Shown piece after piece: positions 36,731-45,850 of a stretch of DNA of 63,282 nt. The translations under genes were made by a program, and so were the position numbers. The notes under the pieces are model-generated. The model was not told the DNA's origin and made no database searches. It worked only from the letters and a program-made list of their open reading frames with translations. The first letter of the stretch is position 1; each line of letters opens with the position of its first letter. Source of the DNA: Pirellulales bacterium (GTDB lineage Bacteria > Planctomycetota > Planctomycetia > Pirellulales > JALHPA01); assembly GCA_033762255.1 (NCBI GenBank), contig JANRLT010000061.1, positions 1-63,282 on the forward strand, in the 5' to 3' direction.

Positions 36731-37915
36731 TTACTTGTCAATCGAAAACTTGTGCGTGGTCACTGAGTGAAACTTTTGGCCCGGTTTTAGTAACGTAGTG
36801 GGAAATTTGGGCTGGTTGGGCGAATCGGGATAATGCTGGGTTTCCAGGCAAAAAGCATGGTGTTGCTGATTGCCGCCGCTACCCGCCGATCCGTCGAGAA
36901 AATTCCCCGTGTAAAACTGAATTCCCGGCTCAGATGTGTAAATTTCCATCATCCGTCCCGATTTTGGCTCTTTGACTATCGCGACCAGAGTCGGTTTTTC
37001 CGGCGTGCCAGGGTTGCGGATCACATAGCAATGATCATAACCGCCGGTCTTGCCAGACTTTTTCAGCTCGTCAATCCGCGAGCCAATGGCCTGCGCCTTG
37101 GTAAAATCCATCACCGTCCCGGCGACTTTGCCATACTCGCCCGTGGGAATCAGTGTGTCATCCACGAGCAAGTATTGGTCGGCGGAAATAAGCAATTCGT
37201 GGCCCAAGACATCGCCCGAACCCACTCCTCCTAAATTCCAATAGGCGTGATTGGTCAGATTAACCACGGTCGGTTTGTCGGTCTCGGCCTGGTAGTCAAT
37301 GACAATTTCATTATCGGCGGTCAGAGTGTAAGTGACGGTGGTGGATAACTTGCCGGGATAGCCCTCTTCGCCGTCAGCGCTTTGGTAGGTAAAGACCACG
37401 CTGCGGCCATCGGAAGAGGGTTTGGCACGCCACATCACCCGGTCAAATCCCCCCGGTCCGCCGTGCAAATGGTTTGGCCCGTTGTTGGTGGCCAGGGTGT
37501 ATTCTTGGCCGTCGATCTTGAATTTTCCTTTGGCGATGCGGTTGGCATAGCGGCCGATCGTGCAGCCAAAGTGCGCGCCATGCCCCTCGTAACCCGCCAT
37601 GTCGTCAAAGCCCAGCGTCACATTCGCCGGTTTGCCGGTTTTGTCAGGGACCAGCACGGACTGCATGGCCGCGCCATAGTCGATTAAATTGAGCGTCAGA
37701 CCTTGCTCATTGGTCAGGGTAAAGAGCGTGACGGGCTGTCCGTCGCTGGTTTTTCCAAAAGGTTTTTGGGTCATGGTAGCGCGTGTGGGAATGGCTGATT
37801 TCGTAGCGGAAGGGGCTTTTTTGGTTGTGGCGGCGCCTTGCGCCAGCGCGTCGCTGGCCACGAAACACCATACCACGCAACACAGGGTAATAGAACAAAT
37901 CAACTGGCGGCGCAT
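36731..37915 (-). CDS. Aldose 1-epimerase (galactose mutarotase), exported
   Basis: The enzyme interconverts alpha and beta anomers of hexoses. The 394-residue product has a signal peptide (MRRQLICSITLCCVVWCFVA...ALAQ) and the galactose-mutarotase fold: GCTIGRYANRIAKGKF, NNGPNHLHGGPGGFD, VNLTNHAYWNLGG (catalytic His) and HHAFCLETQHYPDSPN (catalytic Glu). It probably acts in the periplasm on released sugars. A GGGAG lies before ATG 37915; an upstream in-frame ATG at 37933 is less favoured. No other sugar gene is adjacent. Confidence 0.94.
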   Translation of the reverse strand: MRRQLICSITLCCVVWCFVASDALAQGAATTKKAPSATKSAIPTRATMTQKPFGKTSDGQPVTLFTLTNEQGLTLNLIDYGAAMQSVLVPDKTGKPANVTLGFDDMAGYEGHGAHFGCTIGRYANRIAKGKFKIDGQEYTLATNNGPNHLHGGPGGFDRVMWRAKPSSDGRSVVFTYQSADGEEGYPGKLSTTVTYTLTADNEIVIDYQAETDKPTVVNLTNHAYWNLGGVGSGDVLGHELLISADQYLLVDDTLIPTGEYGKVAGTVMDFTKAQAIGSRIDELKKSGKTGGYDHCYVIRNPGTPEKPTLVAIVKEPKSGRMMEIYTSEPGIQFYTGNFLDGSAGSGGNQQHHAFCLETQHYPDSPNQPKFPTTLLKPGQKFHSVTTHKFSIDK

Positions 37916-38069
37916 CGAATTCTCCCCATTCATAAAAATGCTGGAATGTCCCGCCAGTAGCTAGAACTGTGGACCCTGGCAGGCCATGTTATTGCTCTTC
38001 ACTCCCCGACTCTGCCCCCAAAATATAACCCCCGTCGTGCCGGCAAACAAGTAACAGGCCAGGCCGGAT

Positions 38070-38806
<737 letters not shown>

Positions 38807-38890
38807 ATGTTGAATGAAAGTATGATGAACAGAGACAAATTGATATTTCCCCAGCGGACGGTTTTACGACGCCTCTCACAGGCAAACGAC

Positions 38891-38920
38891 AAACCCAGGG
38901 GAGGTTACCACCCTGGGTTT
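38891..38920 (-). terminator. Hairpin after the PEP-CTERM gene
   Basis: AAACCCAGGG (38891-38900) and CCCTGGGTTT (38911-38920) form a perfect 10-bp stem with a 10-base loop, about 70 bases after the stop of the PEP-CTERM gene. There is only a short T-run, so intrinsic termination is likely but not certain. Confidence 0.6.
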
Positions 38921-38990
38921 GTAATCCACGATTAGTGCCGAATGACAATCGAGTGATAATCCCGCACTCTAAAACACGTTCCGTTACTGT

Positions 38991-39647
38991 CTATCGCTTT
39001 GTATGGCGTTGGTACAGGAAATACCAACCAAGGGTGCTGCCCAAAACTACCCATAGTGTCACTATAGAGGGTTCTGGAATAGCTACTACAGTAACATTGT
39101 CTAGAGCACTTTTAAAGTTAGATCTCTCGGCACCGTGATAAAAGGTCAACGTGGTTGAGGAATTTTCTGCGGTAAATGAAAACCTGAACAATTCCCAATT
39201 AAGCATATACCATGAACCCGGACCCGGAGATTTAAAAAAACTTACTCGCGGACCAAAATCAAGGCTTAAATCCACGAGAGTTGGAAAGAATGTTCTACCA
39301 TCCGTTCCGCCACCAACATAAAAACTAACCTCATATTGTTGGCCAGACGTGGTGGGGAAACTTTGCCTGATGCCACTGTTTCGCGAATTTTGGAAAAGCC
39401 CACCCAGATCGATCCACTGATTCCCCGACTGTGCATTAAATGTAATATCGCTATCGGTAAACATAGTGTTAACTAATGCAGAATTTACCCCAACAACCTC
39501 CCAGCCTTGCAAGTTCGCTCCTCCACGGAAATTGGTAAACCCCCCGACTGGGACAAATGGTGTTTCAAACGAGCCATTGCTAATCAAATTTGCCTGCGCG
39601 ACGCCTACACTACAGCAGATAGCGAGTGCAATAAAAAATGAAAGCAT
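38991..39647 (-). CDS. PEP-CTERM sorted exported protein
   Basis: The 218-residue protein starts with a signal peptide (MLSFFIALAICCSVGVAQA). A beta-rich body follows (NLISNGSFETP, LQGWEVVG, YEVSFYVGGGTDG, WELFRFSFTAENSSTT), like DUF642/carbohydrate-binding-type modules. It ends with the PEP-CTERM sorting signal IPEPSIVTLWVV, a hydrophobic helix and a basic tail (YQRHTKR). Such proteins are processed by an exosortase and join the extracellular matrix. The exosortase is not in the window. The gene is more AT-rich than its neighbours (many A/T third positions), suggesting transfer. The ATG at 39647 begins the signal peptide. Confidence 0.85.
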   Translation of the reverse strand: MLSFFIALAICCSVGVAQANLISNGSFETPFVPVGGFTNFRGGANLQGWEVVGVNSALVNTMFTDSDITFNAQSGNQWIDLGGLFQNSRNSGIRQSFPTTSGQQYEVSFYVGGGTDGRTFFPTLVDLSLDFGPRVSFFKSPGPGSWYMLNWELFRFSFTAENSSTTLTFYHGAERSNFKSALDNVTVVAIPEPSIVTLWVVLGSTLGWYFLYQRHTKR

Positions 39648-39760
39648 TTTCAAGGTTGATACCTCAAAGTTGAAAAGTGAAATGGCCACCATAATTTCCG
39701 AGATTGCTCAATATTATAGTTACTTAGTTTATACTTGCGGCAAGCGTTCACGTCCGTTAC

Positions 39761-41236
39761 TTATATCGTGCTTGGCACGACAAAGGGCGCCCGGTACTCG
39801 CGCGTGAGCAGGTCGTTCGCGCGGGCGTTGCCGGGGAATGTCTCGGTCACGGGATCAAAGGTTAGGACCTCTCCCGCCTGCCAACGGGTGGAATCATCAA
39901 GGTGGACATGGTTGTCATCTAAATGCCGGGTAGTCCTTTCAAGCGTGTCGGCCACATCGTCGGCCAGTTTGACTTCTTGCAGACACTCGCGCAGCTCGCT
40001 GGGGCCAACCGGCTGGCCCAGCAAGTAGGAAATATTACCCGTGTGGCACAGCGCGCTCGACAGGTGCCCTTCGAGAATGGGGCCTTGCAGCTTACTGGCG
40101 TCATGCGCCCGAACGGCATCCACAAAGTTATGAAAATGGTTCCCGCCGCCGCGAAATTGCTTGATCGCCTGGCCATTTTTGTCAAATACCGTCCCGTCGG
40201 AATAGCTGGTCATGACCAGGTATCCGTCCGATCCCTCGACAATAATTCCCACCTTGGCCGTCTTAAAATCGCCGGTTTCCAGCCCGCGAACCTCAAACAC
40301 GATCGATTTATCGCCAAAGTCGTGCACCACCACCTGCGTGTTGGGCGTTTCCCCGGAATCCACATAACCAAACCGCCCGCCATAGCTAATGACCCGCTTG
40401 CTCAGTTGATTGACATTTAACGCCCAGCGGCAGAGGTCCATCTGGTGGATTCCCTGGTTTCCCAGGTCCCCATTGCCATAGGGCCATTGCCAGTGCCAGT
40501 CATAATGAAACTGTTTGCGGGTCAGGGGGGCCAGCGGCGCGGGACCGCACCATAGATCGTAATCCACGCTTTTTGGCGGGGAAAATTCACCCGCCGCGCC
40601 GATAGAAGGACGCCGCTTATAACAGAGCCCCCGCGCCAGTTTGACCTCCCCCAGCTTGCCGGTGTGAACATATTCCATGGCAGCGCGCATGCCGCCGGTC
40701 GAGCGGGACTGCGTGCCGACCTGGCAGATGCGGCCTAGTTTTTCCGCCGCCTGGACGATCCGCCGCCCTTCGCTGACGTTATGGCTAACGGGCTTTTCCA
40801 CGTAGACGTCCTTACCGGCCTGCATCGCCCAAATCGCGGTCAGCGCGTGCCAGTGATTGGGCGTGGCGGTGGAGATAAAATTGATCGAGGGATTTTCAAA
40901 GACGCGGCGCATGTCTTGGACAAATTCTGGCTTATGGCCGGTCGACTTGGCGATTTCCTCACAGACAGAGTTACCCACGTCGGCGTCGGCGTCGCAGATC
41001 ATGGCGATGCGGACATCCTTGCGTTGGGAAAATTCGCTAATATGTTCGCGTCCACGGCTGCGTACGCCTATGATCGCACACAAGAGCTGTTCATTGGGGC
41101 TGGTGGATTGGGGGGGGGCGTCGGCGGCCAGTGCCGATTGCCCTATCCCCAGGCCCGTCAATGGCGAAGCGGCTAGGGCGGCGGCGGTGGCCAACATCGA
41201 ACGTTCCAGCATTTCCCGGCGTGTGAGTTGCGACAT
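39761..41236 (-). CDS. Gfo/Idh/MocA-family oxidoreductase, Tat-type leader
   Basis: The 491-residue protein begins MSQLTRREMLERSMLATAAA, a twin-arginine export leader. The Rossmann domain follows (LLCAIIGVRSRGREHISEFS), with FISTATPNHWHALTAI, VYVEKPVSHNVSEG (EKP) and a C-terminal domain with HQMDLCRWALNVNQLSKRVI. It probably acts on sugars or glycosides with bound NAD. The substrate is unknown. An in-frame ATG lies two codons upstream (41242) with GGAG at only 3 bases, so ATG 41236 (9-base spacing) was chosen; this is not certain. The gene ends 114 bases from the PEP-CTERM gene. Confidence 0.92.
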   Translation of the reverse strand: MSQLTRREMLERSMLATAAALAASPLTGLGIGQSALAADAPPQSTSPNEQLLCAIIGVRSRGREHISEFSQRKDVRIAMICDADADVGNSVCEEIAKSTGHKPEFVQDMRRVFENPSINFISTATPNHWHALTAIWAMQAGKDVYVEKPVSHNVSEGRRIVQAAEKLGRICQVGTQSRSTGGMRAAMEYVHTGKLGEVKLARGLCYKRRPSIGAAGEFSPPKSVDYDLWCGPAPLAPLTRKQFHYDWHWQWPYGNGDLGNQGIHQMDLCRWALNVNQLSKRVISYGGRFGYVDSGETPNTQVVVHDFGDKSIVFEVRGLETGDFKTAKVGIIVEGSDGYLVMTSYSDGTVFDKNGQAIKQFRGGGNHFHNFVDAVRAHDASKLQGPILEGHLSSALCHTGNISYLLGQPVGPSELRECLQEVKLADDVADTLERTTRHLDDNHVHLDDSTRWQAGEVLTFDPVTETFPGNARANDLLTREYRAPFVVPSTI

Positions 41237-41432
41237 AAACATGGTCTCCGGTGGGAATGGGGCAATGGCGGATGAGGGGATTGTGTCAGGCAAGGGGGCC
41301 CCTGGGGGCATATAAAAAGACCGTGCAAAAAACTTCACTATGAAAAGCTCAGTTTATCGCGGCCAGCAGGGCAATGCAAATGTTTTTTTGCTGGCCGACA
41401 GGCCCCCGTAGATGTGGTTGTGTTTATCAATC

Positions 41433-41511
41433 ATCAGCCGGAACGCGCTAGCGTCCGGTTGTATTTTGCTTGTTGGCTTATTAAACCGTGGGCTAGCGCC
41501 CGTCGGCTGAT
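41433..41511. repeat. REP pair, copy 1
   Basis: A 79-base element starts ATCAGCCGGAACGCGCTAGC and ends CCCGTCGGCTGAT, so its ends are inverted repeats (ATCAGCC/GGCTGAT). Each half can form its own hairpin (CCGGA.CGC/GCGTCCGG; GGGC-TAG-CGCCC), as in paired REP (BIME-like) elements. It overlaps the last five codons of the RAYT gene. Confidence 0.85.
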
Positions 41512-41993
41512 AATTCTCGATCCATTCGGTCTTGAGCTTCGTTAACGTACAGGCACACGGCCTCCAAGTCATTGAGATCGTTGAGACATTCCCAGTCGCC
41601 ACCGACTGTCCAGATCGGTCTGTCGCGGAACTCGGTCCACACTTCGCGCAAACCTCGAGTGCAGTTCGCCTTCAATTGATCGCGGACAATTTTACCGGAA
41701 CAGCCTGCGGCAGTGGCCACGACATGCACATGATTCGTGCGCGCGTTGACGGTCCACAACTGCCAACCACGATGTTTACAGTGTCCGCGGCATTCTCCTT
41801 CAACGACCAGGCGTTGCTCGGGCGACAAGAGCAACACCTCGTGCTGGAGGCGATTCCTTCGCCAATTCGCCAATTGCGGTTGCGGTAGTTGATTCCCTTG
41901 CCGCCTATGCCGCCAACCGCGCTCATCACCCTGCAAGTGCGAGCCGTATACGGTCCAGGTGATGAAAAACGCTAGAGGTTCAGAAGCGTTCAT
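41493..41993 (-). CDS. REP-associated tyrosine transposase (RAYT), intact
   Basis: RAYTs are IS200-like Y1 nucleases thought to mobilise REP sequences. The 166-residue protein reads EPLAFFITWTVYGSHLQGDE at the N-terminus. It has the HUH motif NHVHVV (His88, His90) and the tail EAVCLYVNEAQDRM with Tyr149 as candidate catalytic tyrosine. Length is normal for the short class. It is flanked by direct copies of a REP pair: one begins 10 bases upstream of the ATG and the other covers the stop codon, so the C-terminal SADGR is encoded by REP DNA. A third, diverged copy lies at 43537-43614. The gene is complete and could be active. Confidence 0.9.
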   Translation of the reverse strand: MNASEPLAFFITWTVYGSHLQGDERGWRHRRQGNQLPQPQLANWRRNRLQHEVLLLSPEQRLVVEGECRGHCKHRGWQLWTVNARTNHVHVVATAAGCSGKIVRDQLKANCTRGLREVWTEFRDRPIWTVGGDWECLNDLNDLEAVCLYVNEAQDRMDRELSADGR

Positions 41994-42003
41994 ATGAATT
42001 ATA

Positions 42004-42081
42004 ATCAGCCGGAACGCGCTAGCGTCCGGTTAAAATGAATTGCTGAAACATTAAACCGTGGGCTAGTGCCCGTCGGCTGAT
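42004..42081. repeat. REP pair, copy 2
   Basis: A 78-base element of the same sequence and orientation as 41433-41511 (ATCAGCC...GGCTGAT, two internal hairpins, central spacer differing). It lies directly upstream of the RAYT start codon, so that the RAYT gene and both elements form a unit of 649 bases (41433-42081). Confidence 0.85.
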
Positions 42082-42128
42082 GATGTAGTGGTGATTTCCC
42101 TCTCTACACGTATTTCCACAAGACCCGC

Positions 42129-42494
42129 TTAACCAGCCACCGGCTGCCCAATGCGCAACAGGTTGCCATCGGGGTCGACAATCGCAAACTCCCGCATTCC
42201 CCACGGTTGGTCATTTAGGGAATCTTGCCGGGGAATACCGGACAGGGGCAATTTCGCCGTCTGGCAAGCGGCAAAAAAGCTATCGACATCGGCGACGCGG
42301 ATGTAACAACCCGCGTGCGAAATTTCGGGACGCAGGTTTGTCATGGTGAAAAAGTGCAGTTCCACCGAGCCACGCTGCAAGATAGCGTAATCGCCATGGG
42401 GATGAATATCGCCGCTAAAACCCAATCGCCGGTAAAACGCCAGCGTCTGGTCGAGGGACCGGCAAGGGAGCGTGGGTATGGCTAGGTCGTGCAT
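42129..42494 (-). CDS. VOC-superfamily protein (glyoxalase/bleomycin-resistance type)
   Basis: The 121-residue protein has the paired beta-alpha-beta-beta-beta pattern of the vicinal oxygen chelate fold: IPTLPCRSLDQTLAFYRRLG, YAILQRGSVELHFFTM, AGCYIRVADVDSFFAAC and FAIVDPDGNLLRIGQP. Sequence features are like bleomycin-resistance-type proteins (RGSVELHFF with a His, and the closing 'DPDGN' motif). Metal-dependent enzymes and antibiotic-binding proteins share the fold, so the reaction is not determined. The stop is about 50 bases from the REP pair copy 2. Confidence 0.82.
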   Translation of the reverse strand: MHDLAIPTLPCRSLDQTLAFYRRLGFSGDIHPHGDYAILQRGSVELHFFTMTNLRPEISHAGCYIRVADVDSFFAACQTAKLPLSGIPRQDSLNDQPWGMREFAIVDPDGNLLRIGQPVAG

Positions 42495-42526
42495 GGGGTG
42501 GTAATCGTATCGGCGGTTGAGAGGGA

Positions 42527-42751
42527 TTAAATTGCTGCTTTTAATGGGAGTTGCGGTTGGCTCGAATACTCGCTTACTTCCAACGGCATCCGGTCGATTT
42601 CAGTCAAAAAGCCCCCTGCGGAACGCCGGTAGTTGTCGGGATTTGTTTCCATTTTTCGAAAATGAGCAAGTTGTGCCTGAAAGAAGCGAATGCATTCCAG
42701 GGTAAAGTCGAGTTCTTGATCGTTATGAATTATGGGTAGCCTTACAAGCAC
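42527..42751 (-). CDS. Short protein of unknown function
   Basis: The 74-residue product starts with GTG at 42751 (MLVRLPIIHNDQELDFTLEC) and continues IRFFQAQLAHFRKMETNPDN, YRRSAGGFLTEIDRM. It has mixed helical character with no membrane segment. The 'HNDQELDFTLECIRFF' start reads like a conserved short protein but I cannot name a family. No close neighbour explains it. Moderate AT content matches the accessory patch around it. Confidence 0.55.
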   Translation of the reverse strand: MLVRLPIIHNDQELDFTLECIRFFQAQLAHFRKMETNPDNYRRSAGGFLTEIDRMPLEVSEYSSQPQLPLKAAI

Positions 42752-42840
42752 GTTTCTCGGTGTGGAGCTAAAATTTTATTGATTTAGAAATTTGAACGTG
42801 ATACGTGATACCAGCATTTTCGGCAAAGTTAATAGGAGCG

Positions 42841-43149
42841 TTACATCGAATCAAACTTTAGATCGGCATGGTCAAGTAAGCCAAAGTAAAAGTAGAGTTT
42901 AGCACACTCCGGATATTGAGACATGCAAAATTCATCTAGGAATTGATTCACCAAGTCGTAATGGTTATTCCATAAAACCCTCTCCGCAATGACCGCATGT
43001 TCCTCAAGTTGCTCAGCCGTGATCTGGTCCAAGTAAGCGAAGATTTCGTTTTCCGACCGGCAATTACAACCAAGTACGGGAGCGATGAGATAATGCAATT
43101 CCTCCGGCAGGTTTATCAGCACTCCGACTTGATAGGAAGAATGATCCAT
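42841..43149 (-). CDS. Acidic small protein of unknown function
   Basis: The 102-residue protein is acidic and helical (LPEELHYLIAPVLGCN, SENEIFAYLDQITAEQLEEH, LVNQFLDEFCMSQYPECAKL) with a start MDHSSYQVGVL. I recognise no family; the size and acidic helices resemble small immunity-type proteins, but there is no toxin gene next to it, so this is only an observation. It is AT-richer than the surrounding core genes. Confidence 0.6.
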   Translation of the reverse strand: MDHSSYQVGVLINLPEELHYLIAPVLGCNCRSENEIFAYLDQITAEQLEEHAVIAERVLWNNHYDLVNQFLDEFCMSQYPECAKLYFYFGLLDHADLKFDSM

Positions 43150-43172
43150 GTTGAAAAATTATGAGTTAATTC

Positions 43173-43478
43173 TTAGTGCCGCAACGAAAGATAAAACGTC
43201 GGTAAAAAGAACATGCCAAAGATTCCCAGCACAATTCCCAACCTGGCGTGGGAGGACGGCCTAAGGAGTTGTGCCAGGGCGCTGATGATAAATCCTGGCA
43301 ATGCCAGAAAAGCCACGTACATGGCAATCATCGAGATCCAGTCGCCAAACATCCCCACCCCGAATACAGCCATAAAACCAGTAAGGGAAAGGCCCAGTCC
43401 AATTTTAGCAAGCAAACTGTCCGGGGGAATCGCGGGCTGGTCTGGCTGCGACAATGGTGACGCGTAGGGATTTTGCAT
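43173..43478 (-). CDS. Small membrane protein with MQNPYASP N-terminus
   Basis: The 101-residue protein starts MQNPYASPLSQPDQPAIPPD, a Pro/Asn-rich leader found on many planctomycete small membrane proteins. About three hydrophobic helices follow (IGLGLSLTGFMAVFGVGMFG, ISMIAMYVAFLALPGFIISA, LGIVLGIFGMFFLPTFYL). Function unknown. The ATG at 43478 fits the leader; an earlier in-frame start at 43538 would run into REP DNA. Confidence 0.65.
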   Translation of the reverse strand: MQNPYASPLSQPDQPAIPPDSLLAKIGLGLSLTGFMAVFGVGMFGDWISMIAMYVAFLALPGFIISALAQLLRPSSHARLGIVLGIFGMFFLPTFYLSLRH

Positions 43479-43536
43479 TTGGGGAGATGTTAAGCGTAAT
43501 TGAACTATGGGTTGATAATGGTGTGTTGGTTTATCC

Positions 43537-43614
43537 ATCTGCTGGAACGTGCTATTGTCGGGTGGAAATTAATTGTTGGTTTATTGAACCGTGGACTAGC
43601 GCCTGTCGGCTGAT
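43537..43614. repeat. REP pair, diverged copy 3
   Basis: About 78 bases resemble the REP pair copies at 41433 and 42004 in the same orientation (ATCTGCTGGAACGTGCTATT ... GCGCCTGTCGGCTGATG). Both hairpins have many mismatches, so this is an older copy. It lies 59 bases upstream of the small membrane protein's start and 20 bases downstream of the SDR stop. Confidence 0.7.
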
Positions 43615-43633
43615 GTTATGGTATCGCCCTCAT

Positions 43634-44437
43634 TCACCCATACTTTCGCATCGCCCGGTCCACCAGCCACGGGCAGAGCCGATTCGCCCAGACCAAGGCC
43701 CGCCCACGCCAGTTGGGGACAATTTCTCCCCGCCCGGTTTCGATGGCCCGCACAATCGCCCGCGCCACCCTTTCCGCCGGGACACCCGGCGGACTGGGCC
43801 ATGGGGGGGTATGGTCGTCACCCAAAGTGTGGGCGTAGAAGTCCGTCTCGGTGGTACCAGGACTGACCAGTAACAGATCAATGCCGATTTTATTTAGCTC
43901 AGGACGGACGCTTTCGGACCAGCCGCGCAGGGCAAATTTGCTCGCGCAGTATTCACTATTTTGCGGAGTCGCGCGGTGGCCAAGGATTGAGCCTAAATTA
44001 ACAATCAAAGGGGTCTGGCCATTCTGTAGCAAAGGGAGTGCCGCCCGGCATAGTTCGACCGGGGCAAAAAAGTTGACCTCAAAAATAGTCCGTAATAGCC
44101 GGGGGTCGGATTGGGCAAACCGTCCCAAGCTGCCCGTGCCGGCGTTGTTTATCAGCAAATCCAAGCCGTGAAAACGGGATTCGACCATCCGCAGGGCGGC
44201 GGTGCGGTCCTCGGGACGGGTGATGTCCCCGACAAAGATCGCCGTTTGACCGGGGTGATTACGCGGATCTTGTGGGTTTTCCCAAGTTTTTTGCCATTCG
44301 GCCAGCAATTCCCCCCGGCGGGCCATTCCTAGGACATGTACGCCTTGCCCGACCAGCAAATCCGCCACCGCCCGTCCAATTCCACTGGAAACTCCGGTGA
44401 CCAAGGCCCTTAAATTTTTCAGTTTACGACGTATCAT
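43634..44437 (-). CDS. Short-chain dehydrogenase/reductase (SDR)
   Basis: The 267-residue protein shows the classical SDR layout: RALVTGVSSGIGRAVADLLV (TGxxxGIG), LDLLINNAGTGSLGRFA (NNAG), and the catalytic Ser of NLGSILGHR with Tyr/Lys in EYCASKFALRGW. NAD(P)-dependent oxidation or reduction is expected; the substrate is unknown. Length is normal. No partner gene is adjacent. Confidence 0.92.
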   Translation of the reverse strand: MIRRKLKNLRALVTGVSSGIGRAVADLLVGQGVHVLGMARRGELLAEWQKTWENPQDPRNHPGQTAIFVGDITRPEDRTAALRMVESRFHGLDLLINNAGTGSLGRFAQSDPRLLRTIFEVNFFAPVELCRAALPLLQNGQTPLIVNLGSILGHRATPQNSEYCASKFALRGWSESVRPELNKIGIDLLLVSPGTTETDFYAHTLGDDHTPPWPSPPGVPAERVARAIVRAIETGRGEIVPNWRGRALVWANRLCPWLVDRAMRKYG

Positions 44438-44776
44438 AATGTAGGCAGCACACCCAGGGAGGATGTGTTATTTCCGCGAATGAGATAAAATAAGGCGGGT
44501 GAATTCACAGCCGGACTGTGAAGTTTTTCACTTGTTGGTGATTGTACTTTGCCAGGCGGCGAAATAAGACCACGACAGACCGCAACCCGTAGACGTGTCG
44601 CACTCATGGGCCGGACTGCTAAAAATGTGGAAATTTCGGTCTTTTGGCAATCCGCGGCGATACTTGCCAATTTTTACGCGGCCGGTCGCCTGATCAATCA
44701 TGGTAAGCGATTTGCAATTCTTGGGTAAAGTCGGAACCATTTTCGCTGACCCAGAAAGTTGTGTGCCCACAATCTA
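44438..44776. other. Intergenic stretch between divergent genes
   Basis: About 340 bases between the SDR and DedA genes. No RNA gene or clear terminator was seen. Two short similar words (CAGCCGGACTG and GGGCCGGACTG) occur near 44510 and 44610. Confidence 0.45.
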
Positions 44777-45850
44777 ATGGATGAATTACTGCACCAGTAC
44801 GGCTATTTTGGGATTATTTTCTTTCTGGTATTGACCGGCTTTGGCCTGCCAATTCCCGAAGAGGTAGCCCTGATTGCCGCCGGGATTATGGCCGCCAAAG
44901 GCTACCTGGATATCTGGTTGGCCATGGGGGCCTGCCTGATTGGGTGCCTGCTGGGCGATAGCATTATGTATTTGATAGGCTATCGGCTGGGGGGGCGGAT
45001 GCTGCGCCCCGGATCGTTTTGGCGAAATTATCTCACGCCCGAACGGGAAAAATCTTTGGAACACCTGATCCACCGCCACGGGGTCAAAGTATTTTTTGTT
45101 TCGCGATTCTTGGTCGGGGTACGCTCCCCCGTTTATTTGACCGCGGGTATCTTACGCTATCCTTACCGCAAATTTTTTATTACCGACCTGTTTTGCGCAT
45201 CATTGGTAATTTTGCTTTTTACCGGGCTAAGTTATTTCTTTGGCGAATGGGCGGTCCGCATGGTCCAACAGGCCGAATACGGTTTGACCATTTTGGTCGG
45301 CGTGGGTCTGGTAGGGGCCACCATATTTGGTTGGTATTACGTGTATCACCGCCGCGGACCGCATGATCCCGGGGCGTTAGGCAAACTACTCGGCGAGGAT
45401 CAGCAAAGCATGGAAGAAGGCCTGCAGGATGAGGAACAATCCGCCACGTCCCAGCCAACCTCGACAGGCACCTCCCCGGAAGAAATTAACAATAGCCAGT
45501 CACCTTCTTTAACAGAACCCGTGGCGGAAAGTGCTGCCACGGCGACGCCGAGGATCCAATCTCCCGTAGCGGCTATTCCACCCCAGCCCACGGACGCTGC
45601 CTTAGAGACATCGCCCCCCCCGGAAAAGCCTAACCGAGCCGTGGGGACCGACCTGGACGCGGGACCCAACCCCGTACCCCGTCAAAATGGAAGCGTCAAT
45701 CCGCAAACCTCCCCCTCGACCGGTTTACACCCCCGCCAAAACGGTAATTTTGCGGGGGGTAATGGAAGCGATTATTCGCGTAAGCTAGGCAAAGCGACCG
45801 ACAGCTTGGATGGAACCCAGCTTACCGCCCTGAGTAAAAAGCGGATTTAG
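44777..45850 (+). CDS. DedA family membrane protein with disordered tail
   Basis: DedA/SNARE-associated proteins are inner-membrane transporters, some of which recycle undecaprenyl phosphate or other lipids. The 357-residue protein has the DedA domain (1-200): IIFFLVLTGFGLPIPEEVAL, LIGCLLGDSIMYLIGYRLGG and VFFVSRFLVGVRSPVYLTAG (family motif with Arg). Several further membrane helices follow. A hydrophilic tail of about 150 residues rich in Pro, Ser, Thr, Gln and Glu comes after, unlike the compact family norm. ATG 44777 is preferred over an upstream TTG at 44759. It faces away from the SDR gene. Confidence 0.9.
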   Translation: MDELLHQYGYFGIIFFLVLTGFGLPIPEEVALIAAGIMAAKGYLDIWLAMGACLIGCLLGDSIMYLIGYRLGGRMLRPGSFWRNYLTPEREKSLEHLIHRHGVKVFFVSRFLVGVRSPVYLTAGILRYPYRKFFITDLFCASLVILLFTGLSYFFGEWAVRMVQQAEYGLTILVGVGLVGATIFGWYYVYHRRGPHDPGALGKLLGEDQQSMEEGLQDEEQSATSQPTSTGTSPEEINNSQSPSLTEPVAESAATATPRIQSPVAAIPPQPTDAALETSPPPEKPNRAVGTDLDAGPNPVPRQNGSVNPQTSPSTGLHPRQNGNFAGGNGSDYSRKLGKATDSLDGTQLTALSKKRI

